This document shows, piece by piece, positions 1-8,814 of a stretch of 50,193 bases of DNA (position 1 is its first letter; the number at the start of each line of letters is the position of its first letter). The notes under the pieces are model-generated. The model did not search any database, was not told where the DNA came from, and saw only the letters and a list, made by a program, of their open reading frames with translations. This stretch comes from Gammaproteobacteria bacterium (GTDB lineage: Bacteria > Pseudomonadota > Gammaproteobacteria > Steroidobacterales > XN24). Both the position numbers and the translations under genes were made by a program. Location: contig JARFQW010000150.1 of the NCBI GenBank assembly GCA_029287575.1, positions 1 through 50,193 on the forward strand, in the 5' to 3' direction.

Positions 1-13
1 GATCATCGAGTAA
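1..13 (+). CDS. tuf: Elongation factor Tu, last codons only (partial)
   Basis: The first bases read, after one leftover base, ATC ATC GAG TAA, which encodes Ile-Ile-Glu-stop. EF-Tu proteins typically end in Lys-Ile-Ile-Glu, and tuf often sits directly upstream of rpsJ in proteobacteria. The call rests on only three codons plus position, so it is an inference, but the fit to both the C-terminus and the neighbourhood is good. It implies that the str operon (rpsL-rpsG-fusA-tuf) lies just outside the window. Confidence 0.65.
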
Positions 14-66
14 ACAGGAATTTTTTCGGGCGGCAGGCCAGGGGGCGCTGTCGTCGGGAGCGAAAG

Positions 67-378
67 ATGGCGAATCAGAATATCCGTATCCGGCTGAAGT
101 CCTTCGATCACCGGCTTATCGACAACTCGGCCAAGGAGATCGTTGAGACGGCTCGCCGGACGGGTGCTCAGGTGAAGGGGCCGGTGCCGTTGCCGACCAA
201 GATGGAACGGTTCACCGTGCTGATTTCTCCGCATGTGAACAAGGATGCGCGAGACCAGTACGAGCTTCGGACCCACAAGCGCCTGATGGATATCGTCGAC
301 CCGACGGACAAGACCGTGGATGCGCTGATGAAGCTCGAGCTGCCCGCGGGCGTGGATGTCCAGATCAAGTTGAACTAG
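67..378 (+). CDS. rpsJ: 30S ribosomal protein S10
   Basis: Full-length S10 of 103 residues, matching the bacterial size. It begins with the typical [15 protein letters not shown] stretch, contains [15 protein letters not shown] in the middle and ends in VDVQIKLN. S10 is a protein of the 30S head and is also NusE, the partner of NusB in transcription antitermination. A GGGAG Shine-Dalgarno at about 56-60 precedes the ATG. Only 53 nt separate it from the presumed tuf stop, which leaves no room for an Escherichia-type S10 leader in front of it. The last codons overlap the -35 element of a promoter pointing at rplC. Confidence 0.98.
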   Translation: MANQNIRIRLKSFDHRLIDNSAKEIVETARRTGAQVKGPVPLPTKMERFTVLISPHVNKDARDQYELRTHKRLMDIVDPTDKTVDALMKLELPAGVDVQIKLN

Positions 379-398
379 CAAAGCAGGCCTCGTATAAT
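370..398 (+). promoter_or_regulatory. Sigma-70-like promoter for rplC and downstream genes
   Basis: TTGAAC at 370-375 and a perfect TATAAT at 393-398 are separated by exactly 17 nt. The -35 lies in the last codons of rpsJ. The predicted transcript starts near 405 and would carry about 160 nt of leader before rplC. The element is read directly from sequence; its activity is inferred. Confidence 0.75.
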
Positions 399-404
399 AC
401 GCGG

Positions 405-563
405 CTCTTTGCGGCCCGGTGCGAATTTGTTCGCGCCGGGCCGCTGATTTCAAGGGAACCCGGAAACCGGTTTCCCTGTCCGCCGGCCCCCCAAGGGCCA
501 CGAAGGCGATCCGAACAGCGCTGACCAATCGCAGTCGGCGTGGTGACTAGAGGAACAGACAAC
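405..563 (+). promoter_or_regulatory. Structured 5' leader of rplC, candidate autoregulatory RNA
   Basis: This gene-free stretch between rpsJ and rplC is unusually rich in stems. A 15-bp hairpin spans 411-444 (arms 411-425 and 430-444, loop TTTG, one T-G wobble). A second hairpin spans 454-476 (GGGAA and CCGG pairing around an AAA loop, one mismatch). A third spans 485-499 (GGCCC/GGGCC). A fourth spans 519-540 (seven pairs, one wobble). In Escherichia coli, L4 controls the S10 operon through a leader upstream of rpsJ. Here the structured leader and promoter sit one gene later, so an L4- or L3-dependent control site is a reasonable but unproven inference. No T-run follows the first stem, so it is not a plain terminator. 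Confidence 0.6.
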
Positions 564-1208
564 ATGGCGATCGGTCTAGTTGGCCGCAAGTGCGGTATGA
601 CTCGCGTGTTTACGGATGCCGGTGAATCGATCCCGGTGACCGTGGTTGAGGCTGCGCCCAACCGCATCACGCAGATCAAGACTGAAAATTCGGATGGCTA
701 TCGCGCCGTGCAGGTCACTGCCGGCGAGCGGAAGCCGTCTCGTGTCCTCAAGCCCGAGGCGGGTCACTTTGCCAAGGCCGGAGTCGCTCCGGGCCGGGGC
801 TTGTGGGAGTTCCGCCTTGCAGGCGAGGAAGGAGCCGACCTCGAGGCCGGCGGCGAACTCAAGGTGGACGTGTTTGCCGAGGGCCAGCTCGTCGACGTCA
901 CCGGCACGAGTATTGGTAAGGGCTTCGCGGGTACGGTGAAGCGCCACAACTTCCGCACCCAGGACGCCACTCACGGCAACTCTCTTTCGCATCGCGCGCC
1001 GGGTTCTATTGGTCAGAACCAGACTCCGGGCCGCGTGTTCAAGGGCAAGAAGATGTCCGGTCAGCTGGGTAACGTCAAAAAGACGGTCCAGAACCTGCGG
1101 GTCGTCAAGGTCGACGCCGAGCGCAACCTGCTGCTGATCCGGGGCGCTGTTCCCGGGGCGCGGGGCAGCGACGTCATCGTCCGTCCGGCGGTCAAGGCGC
1201 GAGGATAA
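564..1208 (+). CDS. rplC: 50S ribosomal protein L3
   Basis: L3 of 214 residues starting [16 protein letters not shown], the conserved N-terminus. The central [18 protein letters not shown] region belongs to the loop that reaches toward the peptidyl transferase centre. L3 is an early 23S rRNA-binding assembly protein. The ATG at 564 was chosen over in-frame upstream GTG codons at 540 and 543 because it begins the conserved sequence and has AGAGGA about 10 nt before it. Three bases separate it from rplD. Confidence 0.97.
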   Translation: MAIGLVGRKCGMTRVFTDAGESIPVTVVEAAPNRITQIKTENSDGYRAVQVTAGERKPSRVLKPEAGHFAKAGVAPGRGLWEFRLAGEEGADLEAGGELKVDVFAEGQLVDVTGTSIGKGFAGTVKRHNFRTQDATHGNSLSHRAPGSIGQNQTPGRVFKGKKMSGQLGNVKKTVQNLRVVKVDAERNLLLIRGAVPGARGSDVIVRPAVKARG

Positions 1209-1211
1209 GCG

Positions 1212-1820
1212 ATGGCCATGAAACTACAGCTTCACGGGGGCAAGGACCTCCAGGTGTCGGAGGCGACCTTCGGCATGGATTTCAACGAAGCGCTCGTACA
1301 CCAGGTCGTTACTGCCTACATGGCGGGCGGCCGGGCCGGCACGAAAGCGCAGAAGACCCGCTCCGACGTGCGCGGCGGCGGCGCCAAGCCGTGGCGCCAG
1401 AAGGGCACGGGCCGTGCTCGCGCCGGCACCAGCCGCAGCCCCATCTGGGTCGGCGGCGGCAGGGCGTTCGCGGCGCGCCCGCGCAACTACGAGCAGAAGG
1501 TCAACCGGAAAATGTACCGGGGCGCCATGCGCTCGCTGCTGTCGGAACTGGTTCGCCAGGAGCGCCTGGTGGTCGTGGATTCCCTCGAGGTCGAGGCGCC
1601 GCGGACCCGGCTCATGGTCGAGCGGATGAAAGGGCTCGGAGTCGACGGCGGCCTGTTCGTGGTCGAGGCTTTCGATGAGGCTCTTTATCTGGCGGCGCGA
1701 AACCTGCCACGGGTCGAGGTGCTGGAGGCTGCGGCGCTGGATCCGGTCAGCCTGCTTCGTCACGACCGGGTTGTCATGACCGTGGCCGCGTTGCGGCGGG
1801 TCGAGGAGGTGCTGGGATGA
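1212..1820 (+). CDS. rplD: 50S ribosomal protein L4
   Basis: L4 of 202 residues. [18 protein letters not shown] and the basic [19 protein letters not shown] loop, which lines the exit tunnel, identify it. In enteric bacteria L4 also represses its own operon at transcription and translation by binding the S10 leader, which is relevant to the structured leader upstream of rplC here. The Shine-Dalgarno GAGGA lies in the rplC stop region. An ATG two codons downstream (1218) is an alternative start. Its TGA overlaps the rplW ATG by 4 nt. Confidence 0.97.
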   Translation: MAMKLQLHGGKDLQVSEATFGMDFNEALVHQVVTAYMAGGRAGTKAQKTRSDVRGGGAKPWRQKGTGRARAGTSRSPIWVGGGRAFAARPRNYEQKVNRKMYRGAMRSLLSELVRQERLVVVDSLEVEAPRTRLMVERMKGLGVDGGLFVVEAFDEALYLAARNLPRVEVLEAAALDPVSLLRHDRVVMTVAALRRVEEVLG

Positions 1821-2113
1821 GCCGCGAGCGATTGATGAACGTGCTGCTCGAGCCGCACGTGTCCGAAAAGGCGACCCAGGCGGCCGACCAGGCCAACCAG
1901 GTGGTCTTCAAGGTCAGCCGGGACGCCACCAAGGGCGAGGTCCGCGAGGCCGTCGAGCATCTGTTCGAGGTCAAGGTCGTGGACGTCCAGGTGGTCAATG
2001 TGAAGGGCAAGGCCAAGCGCTTCGGCGCCCTGCGCGGCCGCCGTTCCGACTGGAAGAAAGCCTATGTGCGTCTCGCCGAAGGGCAGGACATTGATTTTCT
2101 GGGCGCCGAGTAA
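1817..2113 (+). CDS. rplW: 50S ribosomal protein L23
   Basis: L23 of 98 residues, with the N-terminal [11 protein letters not shown] motif and the C-terminal [20 protein letters not shown] segment typical of the family. L23 sits at the exit of the peptide tunnel and is the docking site for trigger factor and SRP. Its start codon overlaps the rplD stop in an ATGA arrangement, indicating translational coupling. Confidence 0.97.
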   Translation: MSRERLMNVLLEPHVSEKATQAADQANQVVFKVSRDATKGEVREAVEHLFEVKVVDVQVVNVKGKAKRFGALRGRRSDWKKAYVRLAEGQDIDFLGAE

Positions 2114-2139
2114 GGCGTAGCCAGTAGACAGGACGAATC

Positions 2140-2967
2140 ATGGCACTGCAAAAAGCAAAACCGACTTCCGCCGGACGCCGCTTTGTCGTCAAGTTCCGGA
2201 CGCCGGAGCTCCACAAGGGGCAGCCGCATGAGCCGTTGCTTGCGAAAAAGAGCAAGAGCGGTGGCCGGAACAACAACGGCCGCATCACGACCCGGCATCG
2301 GGGGGGTGGCCACAAGCAGCGCTACCGCGTTGTCGATTTCCGTCGCGACAAGGACGGCGTGCCGTCCCGCGTGGAGCGCGTGGAATACGATCCCAACCGC
2401 AGCGCGCACCTGGCGCTGCTGCTGTACGCCGACGGTGAGCGTCGGTACATCCTGGCACCGAAAGGCCTGAAGGTGGGTGATCCCGTGATGTCCGGGGCGG
2501 AAGCGCCGATCAAGCCGGGTAACTGCCTGCCCTTGCGCAGTATCCCGCTGGGTACGCTGGTGCACTGCGTCGAGATGAAGCCGGGCAAGGGCGGCCAGAT
2601 GGCGCGCAGCGCCGGTGCGAGCGCGCAGCTGGTTGCCCGCGAGGGCCAGTACGCCACGCTGCGGCTTCGCTCCGGTGAAATGCGCAAGATCCGGGCCGGG
2701 TGCCGGGCCACGGTGGGTGAGGTCGGCAACGACGGCCATAACCTGGAGAAGCTGGGCAAGGCGGGTGCGGCCCGCTGGCGCGGCAAGCGCCCCACGGTTC
2801 GCGGTGTGGCCATGAACCCTGTGGATCATCCGCACGGCGGCGGCGAAGGACGTACGTCCGGCGGCCGTCATCCGGTAACGCCTTGGGGCGTTCCCACCAA
2901 GGGTTACAAGACCCGCAAGAACAAGCGCACGGACGGCATGATCGTTCGCCGCCGCAAGCGCAAGTAG
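2140..2967 (+). CDS. rplB: 50S ribosomal protein L2
   Basis: L2 of 275 residues, the expected length. The N-terminal half has the OB/RNA-binding segment with [20 protein letters not shown]. The C-terminal half carries the nearly invariant [20 protein letters not shown], whose histidine lies near the peptidyl transferase centre. L2 is needed for subunit association and peptide bond formation. The start is supported by AGGAC about 7 nt upstream. Confidence 0.98.
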   Translation: MALQKAKPTSAGRRFVVKFRTPELHKGQPHEPLLAKKSKSGGRNNNGRITTRHRGGGHKQRYRVVDFRRDKDGVPSRVERVEYDPNRSAHLALLLYADGERRYILAPKGLKVGDPVMSGAEAPIKPGNCLPLRSIPLGTLVHCVEMKPGKGGQMARSAGASAQLVAREGQYATLRLRSGEMRKIRAGCRATVGEVGNDGHNLEKLGKAGAARWRGKRPTVRGVAMNPVDHPHGGGEGRTSGGRHPVTPWGVPTKGYKTRKNKRTDGMIVRRRKRK

Positions 2968-2984
2968 GACAGGGGGTAACGACA

Positions 2985-3257
2985 GTGCCACGTTCCATCA
3001 AAAAAGGGCCGTTCATCGACCCCAGCCTCGCCAAGAAGGTGAGCGAGGCTGCCGCCAAGAATGACCGCCGGCCGATCAAGACCTGGTCCCGGCGCTCTAT
3101 GGTGACCCCCGACATGGTGGGTCTGACGATTGCCGTTCACAACGGCCGCCAGCATGTGCCCGTGCTCGTCTCGGAGAACATGGTCGGCCACAAGCTGGGC
3201 GAGTTCGCGCTGACCCGGACCTTCAAGGGACATTCCGGCGATCGGAAGGCCAGGTAG
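2985..3257 (+). CDS. rpsS: 30S ribosomal protein S19
   Basis: S19 of 90 residues. The GTG at 2985 begins [11 protein letters not shown], the conserved N-terminus, with AGGGGG as Shine-Dalgarno just upstream. The longer open frame from 2883 lies inside rplB and lacks homology. Conserved [20 protein letters not shown] and [12 protein letters not shown] are visible. S19 forms a head complex with S13 near the A site. Confidence 0.96.
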   Translation: MPRSIKKGPFIDPSLAKKVSEAAAKNDRRPIKTWSRRSMVTPDMVGLTIAVHNGRQHVPVLVSENMVGHKLGEFALTRTFKGHSGDRKAR

Positions 3258-3268
3258 GGAGAAGATCG

Positions 3269-3601
3269 ATGCAGGTTGCAGCAAAGCTCCGTTACGCGCG
3301 GCTCTCCCCGCAGAAGGGCCGGCTGATTGCGGACATCGTCCGGGGTAAGCCGGTGGGCGAGGCCCTCCAGGTGTTGAGCTTCATGCCCAAGAAGGGCGCC
3401 CACATCGTGCGCAAGGTTCTGGAGTCGGCTATTGCCAACGCAGAGCACAACCACGGTGCGGATATCGATGAGTTGAAAGTCAAGGTGGTGATGGTCGACG
3501 AGGCACCCAGCTTCAAGCGCTGGCAGGCCCGGGCCAAGGGGCGTGGCAACCGCATTATCAAGCGGAACAGCCACATCACCATTCACGTAGCAGACGATTA
3601 A
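3269..3601 (+). CDS. rplV: 50S ribosomal protein L22
   Basis: L22 of 110 residues with [18 protein letters not shown] near the start and the C-terminal beta-hairpin region ([14 protein letters not shown]) that reaches into the exit tunnel near the macrolide site. No insertion or deletion in that hairpin was noticed. It lies 11 nt after rpsS with GGGAGA as Shine-Dalgarno. Confidence 0.97.
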   Translation: MQVAAKLRYARLSPQKGRLIADIVRGKPVGEALQVLSFMPKKGAHIVRKVLESAIANAEHNHGADIDELKVKVVMVDEAPSFKRWQARAKGRGNRIIKRNSHITIHVADD

Positions 3602-3619
3602 GGCGAGAGAGAGGCTGGT

Positions 3620-4306
3620 ATGGGTCAGAAAGTACACCCCATCGGTATCCGTCTGGGTATCAGCAAGGACTGGTCGTCCCGCTGGTACGCGGACACGCGG
3701 GATTTCGCCGATCACGTCAAGACGGATCACGACGTCCGGGAGTTTCTCAGCAAGAAGCTTGCCCAGGCCTCGGTGAGCCGGATACATATCGAACGGCCGG
3801 CCCGCAAGGCCCAGATCACGATCCACACGGCGCGGCCGGGCATCGTGATCGGCAAGAAGGGCGAGGATATCGAGCGCCTGCGGATCCAGGTGGCCCGGAT
3901 GCTCGACATGCCGTTGCCGGACGTGCGGATCAACATTGCGGAGATCCGCAAGCCCGAGCTGGACGCGCAGCTGGTGGCCGAGGGTATCGCCCAGCAGCTG
4001 GAGCGCCGCGTGATGTTCCGGCGGGCCATGAAGCGTGCCGTAACCAACACGATGCGGCTCGGCGCCCAGGGCGTGAAGATCAAGGTCGGCGGCCGTCTGA
4101 ACGGCGCTGAAATCGCCCGTTCCGAGTGGTATCGCGAGGGCCGAGTGCCCCTGCATACCTTGCGGGCCGACATCGACTACGGCTTCGCCGAGGCGCGGAC
4201 CACCTATGGCGTCATCGGCGTCAAGGTCTGGATTTTCAAGGGCGAGGTGCTGGAGCGCGTGGGCGGTGCCGCTCCGGCCGGCACCGAGGCCGCGGCGGCC
4301 AACTAG
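3620..4306 (+). CDS. rpsC: 30S ribosomal protein S3
   Basis: S3 of 228 residues starting [14 protein letters not shown]. It has the KH RNA-binding domain with the [15 protein letters not shown] loop at about residues 73-87, and the C-terminal domain with [31 protein letters not shown] (split here by family convention at the GAEIAR helix). S3 lines the mRNA entry tunnel with S4 and S5. The C-terminal tail is Ala-rich (EAAAAN), as in many high-GC bacteria. Confidence 0.97.
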   Translation: MGQKVHPIGIRLGISKDWSSRWYADTRDFADHVKTDHDVREFLSKKLAQASVSRIHIERPARKAQITIHTARPGIVIGKKGEDIERLRIQVARMLDMPLPDVRINIAEIRKPELDAQLVAEGIAQQLERRVMFRRAMKRAVTNTMRLGAQGVKIKVGGRLNGAEIARSEWYREGRVPLHTLRADIDYGFAEARTTYGVIGVKVWIFKGEVLERVGGAAPAGTEAAAAN

Positions 4307-4317
4307 GAGATTCCGAG

Positions 4318-4731
4318 ATGCTGCAGCCGAAGCGTACGAAATACAGAAAGCAGATGAAGGGCAAGAACCGTGGCCTCGCCTTGCGCGGCGGCACGGTGGC
4401 CTTCGGTGAATACGGTCTGAAAGCGACCGGCCGCGGCCGGATAACCGCGCGCCAGATCGAAGCTGCGCGGCGGGCGATGACCCGGCACGTCAAGCGCGGC
4501 GGCAAGATCTGGATCCGGATCTTCCCGGACAAGCCAATCACCCAGAAGCCGCTCGAGGTGCGCCAGGGTAAGGGTAAGGGAAGCGTCGAGTACTGGGTGG
4601 CCCAGATCCAGCCGGGCCGTGTGCTCTACGAAATGGAAGGCGTTCCCGAGGAAGTGGCGCGCGAGGCGTTTCGCCTGGCTGCCGCCAAGCTCCCGATCGC
4701 CACGACGTTTGTCAGCCGGCAGGTGATGTGA
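4318..4731 (+). CDS. rplP: 50S ribosomal protein L16
   Basis: L16 of 137 residues beginning [19 protein letters not shown], the conserved N-terminus. The open frame extends upstream into rpsC, but the ATG at 4318 with GGAGA before it is the clear start. [17 protein letters not shown] and [20 protein letters not shown] are family signatures. The [17 protein letters not shown] helix completes the fold. It binds near the A-site tRNA elbow. The terminal base of its TGA is the first base of the rpmC ATG. Confidence 0.97.
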   Translation: MLQPKRTKYRKQMKGKNRGLALRGGTVAFGEYGLKATGRGRITARQIEAARRAMTRHVKRGGKIWIRIFPDKPITQKPLEVRQGKGKGSVEYWVAQIQPGRVLYEMEGVPEEVAREAFRLAAAKLPIATTFVSRQVM

Positions 4732-4940
4732 TGAAGGCCAGTGATTTGAGAGCCCGGAGCGAGTCCGAGCTGCGTGAGGAGTTGCTGAAGCTCCGCCGGG
4801 AGCAATTCAATCTCCGGATGCAGCGAGGTACGGGGCAGATGGCGCGTCCGGACCAGTTCGGGCGGGTGAGAAAGGACATCGCGCGGATCAAGACCGTGCT
4901 CAACGAGGCTCGGGCGAAGACCGGGTCGGGTGAATCGTGA
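4731..4940 (+). CDS. rpmC: 50S ribosomal protein L29
   Basis: L29 of 69 residues, an all-helical protein near the tunnel exit. [24 protein letters not shown] resembles the family's first helix, followed by the [13 protein letters not shown] helix. The start is ATG at 4731, within a TGATG junction with rplP; a GTG one codon upstream is possible but unneeded. Its stop overlaps the rpsQ start by one base. Confidence 0.94.
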   Translation: MKASDLRARSESELREELLKLRREQFNLRMQRGTGQMARPDQFGRVRKDIARIKTVLNEARAKTGSGES

Positions 4941-5218
4941 TGAGTGAGAACATCGACAACAGCGTGACGCCGAAGCGGACCGTCACGGGCCGCGTGGTCA
5001 GTGCGGGCATGGACAAGAGTGCGTCCGTTGCCGTGGAGCGCCTGGTCAAGCATCCCATTTACGGCAAGTACATACGCCGCACGTCCAAGTTCCTGATTCA
5101 CGACGAGAACAACGAGTGCCACGTGGGCGACACGGTGAATATCGCCGAGTGCCGGCCGATTTCGCGGCGTAAGGCCTGGCGTCTGGTGGAAATTGTCGAG
5201 CGTGCCGCGGGCCGCTGA
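4940..5218 (+). CDS. rpsQ: 30S ribosomal protein S17
   Basis: S17 of 92 residues, an OB-fold primary binder of 16S r[26 protein letters not shown] and [20 protein letters not shown] (the latter containing the family ECRPxSxxKxWxLV pattern) identify it. The start is ATG 4940 in a TGATG junction with rpmC. It is the last gene of the S10 operon in the classical arrangement. Confidence 0.95.
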   Translation: MSENIDNSVTPKRTVTGRVVSAGMDKSASVAVERLVKHPIYGKYIRRTSKFLIHDENNECHVGDTVNIAECRPISRRKAWRLVEIVERAAGR

Positions 5219-5228
5219 CGCAGGATAG

Positions 5229-5251
5229 GGCGGCTGAATCCGCCTGTTTGT
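5229..5251 (+). terminator. Weak hairpin with T-rich tail at the S10/spc junction
   Basis: GGCGG (5229-5233) pairs with CCGCC (5240-5244) around a 6-nt loop, followed by TGTTTGT. It sits exactly between the classical S10 and spc units. The stem is short, so it may be a partial terminator or attenuator, or simply a processing site. No convincing promoter was seen in the 56-nt gap before rplN. Confidence 0.35.
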
Positions 5252-5274
5252 AGGTTGAGAGTGAGAGACCAGTC

Positions 5275-5643
5275 ATGATCCAGATGCAGACCATTCTGAC
5301 CGCTGCGGACAATTCCGGTGCGCGTCGGCTCCAGTGCATCAAGGTCCTCGGTGGGTCCAAGCGCCGCTATGCAGCGGTGGGCGACATCATCAAGGTCAGC
5401 GTCAAGGACGCGATCCCGCGGGGCAAGGTCAAGAAGGGCGAGGTGTACAACGCCGTCGTCGTCCGCACCCGCAAGGGTGTGCGCCGCCCGGACGGGTCGC
5501 TGATTCGCTTTGACGGCACTGCCGCCGTGCTGCTGAACCAGCGCCTGGAGCCGATCGGGACGCGAATTTTCGGCCCCGTGACCCGGGAGCTCCGCACCGG
5601 CAACTTCATGAAAATTATTTCCCTCGCGCCTGAGGTCCTCTAA
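5275..5643 (+). CDS. rplN: 50S ribosomal protein L14
   Basis: L14 of 122 residues with [19 protein letters not shown] at the start and [20 protein letters not shown] at the end, both highly conserved. L14 forms intersubunit bridges and is the target of the silencing factor RsfS, which is also encoded in this window near 40,378. It is the first gene of the spc group here. Confidence 0.98.
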   Translation: MIQMQTILTAADNSGARRLQCIKVLGGSKRRYAAVGDIIKVSVKDAIPRGKVKKGEVYNAVVVRTRKGVRRPDGSLIRFDGTAAVLLNQRLEPIGTRIFGPVTRELRTGNFMKIISLAPEVL

Positions 5644-5666
5644 GGGCGCTCCGGGAGGCTGGCAGT

Positions 5667-5984
5667 ATGAACAGGATCAAGAAAGGCGATGACGTCATTG
5701 TCATCACGGGCAAGGACAAGGGTCGCCGCGGGACCGTGCTGAACGTTCTGGAGAACGATCGGGTCCTCGTGGAGAACATCAACGTGGTGAAAAAGCACCA
5801 GAAGGCGAATCCCAACGCAGGGGTCCAGGGCGGCATCATCGAAAAAGAGATGCCGGTGCACGCTTCGAACGTGATGCTCTACAACCCGTCCGCCAAGAAG
5901 GGCGACCGTGTGGGTATCAAGACCCTGGAGGACGGTCGCAAGGTTCGTTATTTCAAGTCCGACAACGAAGTCGTCGACGTCTAG
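5667..5984 (+). CDS. rplX: 50S ribosomal protein L24
   Basis: L24 of 105 residues with the KOW motif [20 protein letters not shown] at the N-terminus, followed by [18 protein letters not shown]24 is an assembly initiator that binds the 5' end of 23S rRNA. Start supported by GGGAGG about 10 nt upstream. Confidence 0.97.
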   Translation: MNRIKKGDDVIVITGKDKGRRGTVLNVLENDRVLVENINVVKKHQKANPNAGVQGGIIEKEMPVHASNVMLYNPSAKKGDRVGIKTLEDGRKVRYFKSDNEVVDV

Positions 5985-5997
5985 CGGGTTAAGGCAA

Positions 5998-6537
5998 ATG
6001 TCCAGACTGCAGGAATACTACCGCGACACCGTGGTTGGGGAGCTCAAGGAAAAACTGGGGCTCGACAACGTCATGGCTGTGCCGCGGATCGAAAAAATCA
6101 CCATCAACATGGGTGTGGGCGAGGCTGTCGGCGACCGCAAGGTCATGGACCATGCGCTGTCCGATCTGGAGAAGATCTCCGGCCAGAAGCCGCTGGTCTG
6201 TAACGCCCGCAAGTCGGTTGCGAGTTTCAAGATTCGCGACGGCTACCCGGTGGGCTGCAAGGTCACCCTCCGGCGCGAGCGCATGTATGAGTTTCTCGAC
6301 CGCCTGGTGAACATCGCCATTCCCCGTGTTCGCGATTTCCGCGGCCTGTCGCCGAAGTCCTTCGATGGTCGCGGCAACTACAGCATGGGCGTGCGCGAGC
6401 AGATCATCTTCCCCGAGGTCGATTACGACCAGGTTGATGCAATCCGCGGCATGGACATCACGATTACGACCAGCGCGAAGAATGACGAGGAAGGCCGGGC
6501 ACTGCTTGCAGCGTTCAACTTCCCGTTCAAGAAGTAG
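5998..6537 (+). CDS. rplE: 50S ribosomal protein L5
   Basis: L5 of 179 residues beginning [13 protein letters not shown]. Family signatures are [15 protein letters not shown] and [19 protein letters not shown]. It binds 5S rRNA and contacts P-site tRNA. The open frame continues upstream into rplX, but TAAGG precedes the ATG at 5998 and homology begins there. In E. coli the S8 repressor binds mRNA at the start of rplE; no equally clear site was identified by eye here. Confidence 0.97.
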   Translation: MSRLQEYYRDTVVGELKEKLGLDNVMAVPRIEKITINMGVGEAVGDRKVMDHALSDLEKISGQKPLVCNARKSVASFKIRDGYPVGCKVTLRRERMYEFLDRLVNIAIPRVRDFRGLSPKSFDGRGNYSMGVREQIIFPEVDYDQVDAIRGMDITITTSAKNDEEGRALLAAFNFPFKK

Positions 6538-6552
6538 TAAGGAGCCCGGTAG

Positions 6553-6858
6553 ATGGCCAAGAAGTCGATGATTCAGCGCGAGATCAAGCGGTCCAAGACG
6601 GTCGCCAGGTACGCGGCCAAGCGGTCCGAGCTGAAGGAAATTATCCGCAGCCCGAAGTTCAGCGACGACGAGAAGCAGGTTGCGCTGGACAAGCTGCACA
6701 AGATGCCGCGTGATGCCAGCCCGGTGCGTATGCGCAACCGCTGCGCGATCACCGGTCGGCCGCACGGCTACTACCGGAAGTTCGGTCTGGGCCGCAACAA
6801 GCTGCGCGAGTCCGCGATGAAGGGCGAAATTCCGGGCCTCTCCAAGGCGAGCTGGTAA
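6553..6858 (+). CDS. rpsN: 30S ribosomal protein S14, zinc-independent form
   Basis: S14 of 101 residues, the long form that lacks the CxxC-x13-CxxC zinc ribbon. Only one cysteine is visible in the conserved [22 protein letters not shown] block. It ends in PGLSKASW, the usual C-terminus. It binds the 30S head near the A site. Confidence 0.97.
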   Translation: MAKKSMIQREIKRSKTVARYAAKRSELKEIIRSPKFSDDEKQVALDKLHKMPRDASPVRMRNRCAITGRPHGYYRKFGLGRNKLRESAMKGEIPGLSKASW

Positions 6859-6892
6859 GGCTCGATACCACACGATTTAGGAATAACTGGCA

Positions 6893-7288
6893 ATGAGCAT
6901 GACCGACCCCATCGCGGATCTCCTGACCCGCATCCGCAACGGCCAGAAAGCCGGCAAGGCCCACGTGGGCGTGCCAGCCTCGCGTATGAAAAAGGCGATA
7001 CTGGCGGTGCTCAAGGACGAGGGCTTCATCGCGGACTTCCGCAGCGAGACCGTCGAAGGCAAGGACACGCTGCTTGTCGAGCTCAAGTACTTCGACGGCA
7101 AGCCCGTGATCGAGACCCTCCAGCGGGTCAGCAAGCCCGGTCGCCGGATCTTCCGCGGCAAGGACGAGCTGCCCAAGGTGATCGGTGGTCTTGGCGTGGC
7201 GATCGTGTCCACGTCCGGCGGTGTCATGAGCGATCGCGAGGCCCGGGCCAAGGGCCAGGGCGGAGAGGTGCTCTGCGTCGTGTCCTGA
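6893..7288 (+). CDS. rpsH: 30S ribosomal protein S8
   Basis: S8 of 131 residues with [16 protein letters not shown] near the start and [21 protein letters not shown] plus GGEVLCVVS at the C-terminus, all characteristic. S8 is a primary 16S rRNA binder and, in enterics, the translational repressor of the spc operon. The ATG at 6893 is preferred over the one at 6899 because AGGAA lies 9 nt before it. Confidence 0.97.
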   Translation: MSMTDPIADLLTRIRNGQKAGKAHVGVPASRMKKAILAVLKDEGFIADFRSETVEGKDTLLVELKYFDGKPVIETLQRVSKPGRRIFRGKDELPKVIGGLGVAIVSTSGGVMSDREARAKGQGGEVLCVVS

Positions 7289-7341
7289 GACACGCGCCCG
7301 CCACGCCGGATAGTTGTCAGCATAGTTAACCAGTTTCAGCA

Positions 7342-7357
7342 GTGCCCCCAGGGGCAC
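7342..7357 (+). other. Hairpin in the rpsH-rplF gap
   Basis: GTGCCC (7342-7347) pairs with GGGCAC (7352-7357) around CCAG, followed by CTTTGA. It sits in an 87-nt gap that is long for the interior of the spc operon. The short tail argues against strong termination. It could affect processing or the level of distal genes. Confidence 0.4.
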
Positions 7358-7375
7358 CTTTGACGAGAGAGAACG

Positions 7376-7909
7376 ATGTCCAGAGTCGCCAAGATGCCCG
7401 TCCAGCTGCCCAAGGGGGTTGAGCTGAAGGAGCAGGACCGCCGGGTTACCGTGAAGGGGCCCAAGGGCGAGTTGTCCATGGATCTCCGGCCGGGGATCGA
7501 TCTGACCGTCGACGGGGGCGAGGCCACCGTGAGCCTCACCGAGGGCGGCAAGTCCACGATGGCGATGGCCGGCACGACCCGCGCCCTGCTGTCGAACATG
7601 GTCTCCGGTGTGTCCAGCGGCTTCGAGAAGAAGCTTGAGCTGGTCGGTGTCGGCTACCGCGCACAGGCGCAGGGGCGCATGCTCAACCTGACCCTGGGCT
7701 TTTCTCACCCGGTGGCGTACCAGGTTCCCGAGGGCGTGGACGTCGAGACGCCCAGTCAGACGGAAGTGCTGATCAAGGGCGTGGACAAGCAGAAGGTTGG
7801 ACAGGTGGCCGCGGAGATTCGCGCGTACCGTCCGCCGGAGCCCTACAAGGGCAAAGGCGTGCGTTACTCGGACGAACGCGTGGTCATGAAAGAAGCCAAG
7901 AAGAAGTAG
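7376..7909 (+). CDS. rplF: 50S ribosomal protein L6
   Basis: L6 of 177 residues with two homologous domains. The N-terminus reads [17 protein letters not shown], and the C-terminal signature [19 protein letters not shown] is nearly invariant. It binds near the sarcin-ricin loop and GTPase centre. The Shine-Dalgarno GAGAGA lies just before the ATG. Confidence 0.97.
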   Translation: MSRVAKMPVQLPKGVELKEQDRRVTVKGPKGELSMDLRPGIDLTVDGGEATVSLTEGGKSTMAMAGTTRALLSNMVSGVSSGFEKKLELVGVGYRAQAQGRMLNLTLGFSHPVAYQVPEGVDVETPSQTEVLIKGVDKQKVGQVAAEIRAYRPPEPYKGKGVRYSDERVVMKEAKKK

Positions 7910-7921
7910 GTAATTTCAGTC

Positions 7922-8275
7922 ATGGACAAGAAGACGAGCAGAGCGCGGCGCGCCCGCCGCGGCCGGGGAAAGATTCGGGAGCTTGGCGAGAACCGCTTGT
8001 CGGTGCATCGCACGCCCCGGCATATCTACGCCCAGGTGATTGCGCCGGACGGCGGAACCGTGCTGGCTTCGGCCTCCACCCTCGAGGCCGATATTCGCAA
8101 GGGCATCGAGGGAACCGGCAACGTCAGCGCGGCCGTGGCCGTGGGCAAGGCGATTGCCGAAAAGGCGAAGGCCGCGGGCATCAGCCGCGTGGCGTTCGAT
8201 CGATCCGGTTTCAAGTATCACGGCCGCGTCAAGGCGCTGGCTGACGCCGCCCGCGAGAACGGGCTGGAATTCTGA
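7922..8275 (+). CDS. rplR: 50S ribosomal protein L18
   Basis: L18 of 117 residues, a 5S rRNA-binding protein. [16 protein letters not shown] and the C-terminal [22 protein letters not shown] (RSGFKYHGR is the signature) identify it. The N-terminus is Arg-rich ([11 protein letters not shown]), as in other family members. Confidence 0.97.
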   Translation: MDKKTSRARRARRGRGKIRELGENRLSVHRTPRHIYAQVIAPDGGTVLASASTLEADIRKGIEGTGNVSAAVAVGKAIAEKAKAAGISRVAFDRSGFKYHGRVKALADAARENGLEF

Positions 8276-8303
8276 AGACGACGGCCCCAGGGGTTTTTCG
8301 GAT

Positions 8304-8810
8304 ATGGCAGCATTTGATAACAAGAGCGGAGGCGACGATCTCATTGAGAAACTCGTCACCGTCAACCGCGTCGCCAAGGTAGTCAAGGGCGGCCGGCAGT
8401 TCGGTTTCACCGCGCTCACGGTCGTGGGTGACGGGACCGGCCGGGTCGGGTTCGGCTACGGCAAGGCCCGGGAAGTTCCCGTGGCGATCCAAAAGGCGAT
8501 GCAGTCGGCTCGCAAGAATATGCAGCGCGTGCACTTGAAGGGCGACACGCTGCAGTACGCCACCACCGGCGAGCATGGTGCGACTCGCGTCTACATGCAG
8601 CCGGCCTCCGATGGTACCGGCGTCATTGCGGGCGGCGCCATGCGTGCCGTGTTCGAGTGCGCGGGGGTCCGAAACGTGCTGGCCAAAAGTTATGGCTCGC
8701 GCAATCCCATCAACATCGTTCGTGCCACGGTTACCGCGTTGACCTCCATCAACAGCCCCGAGTTCATCGCGGCGAAGCGCGGCAAGAGTGTCGAAGAGAT
8801 CGTGGGTTAG
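8304..8810 (+). CDS. rpsE: 30S ribosomal protein S5
   Basis: S5 of 168 residues. The ATG at 8304 begins [30 protein letters not shown]; the first conserved block is [19 protein letters not shown]. The frame is open upstream inside rplR, but homology starts here. VGYGxxKAREVPxAIxKA and [17 protein letters not shown] are visible. S5 lies at the mRNA entry channel and affects decoding fidelity. Confidence 0.96.
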   Translation: MAAFDNKSGGDDLIEKLVTVNRVAKVVKGGRQFGFTALTVVGDGTGRVGFGYGKAREVPVAIQKAMQSARKNMQRVHLKGDTLQYATTGEHGATRVYMQPASDGTGVIAGGAMRAVFECAGVRNVLAKSYGSRNPINIVRATVTALTSINSPEFIAAKRGKSVEEIVG

Positions 8811-8814
8811 AGCA

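Noticed and set aside
411-450. The rplC leader hairpin as a simple intrinsic terminator for rpsJ
   Set aside because: The stem is strong, but it is followed by TGATTTC rather than a T-run, and a promoter precedes it; a regulatory leader fits better.
2062-4156. Long minus-strand frames (about 309 and 339 codons) across rplB-rpsC
   Set aside because: They lie opposite highly conserved ribosomal genes and show no homology.
5219-5274. A separate spc promoter before rplN
   Set aside because: No pair of hexamers at acceptable spacing was found in the 56-nt gap.
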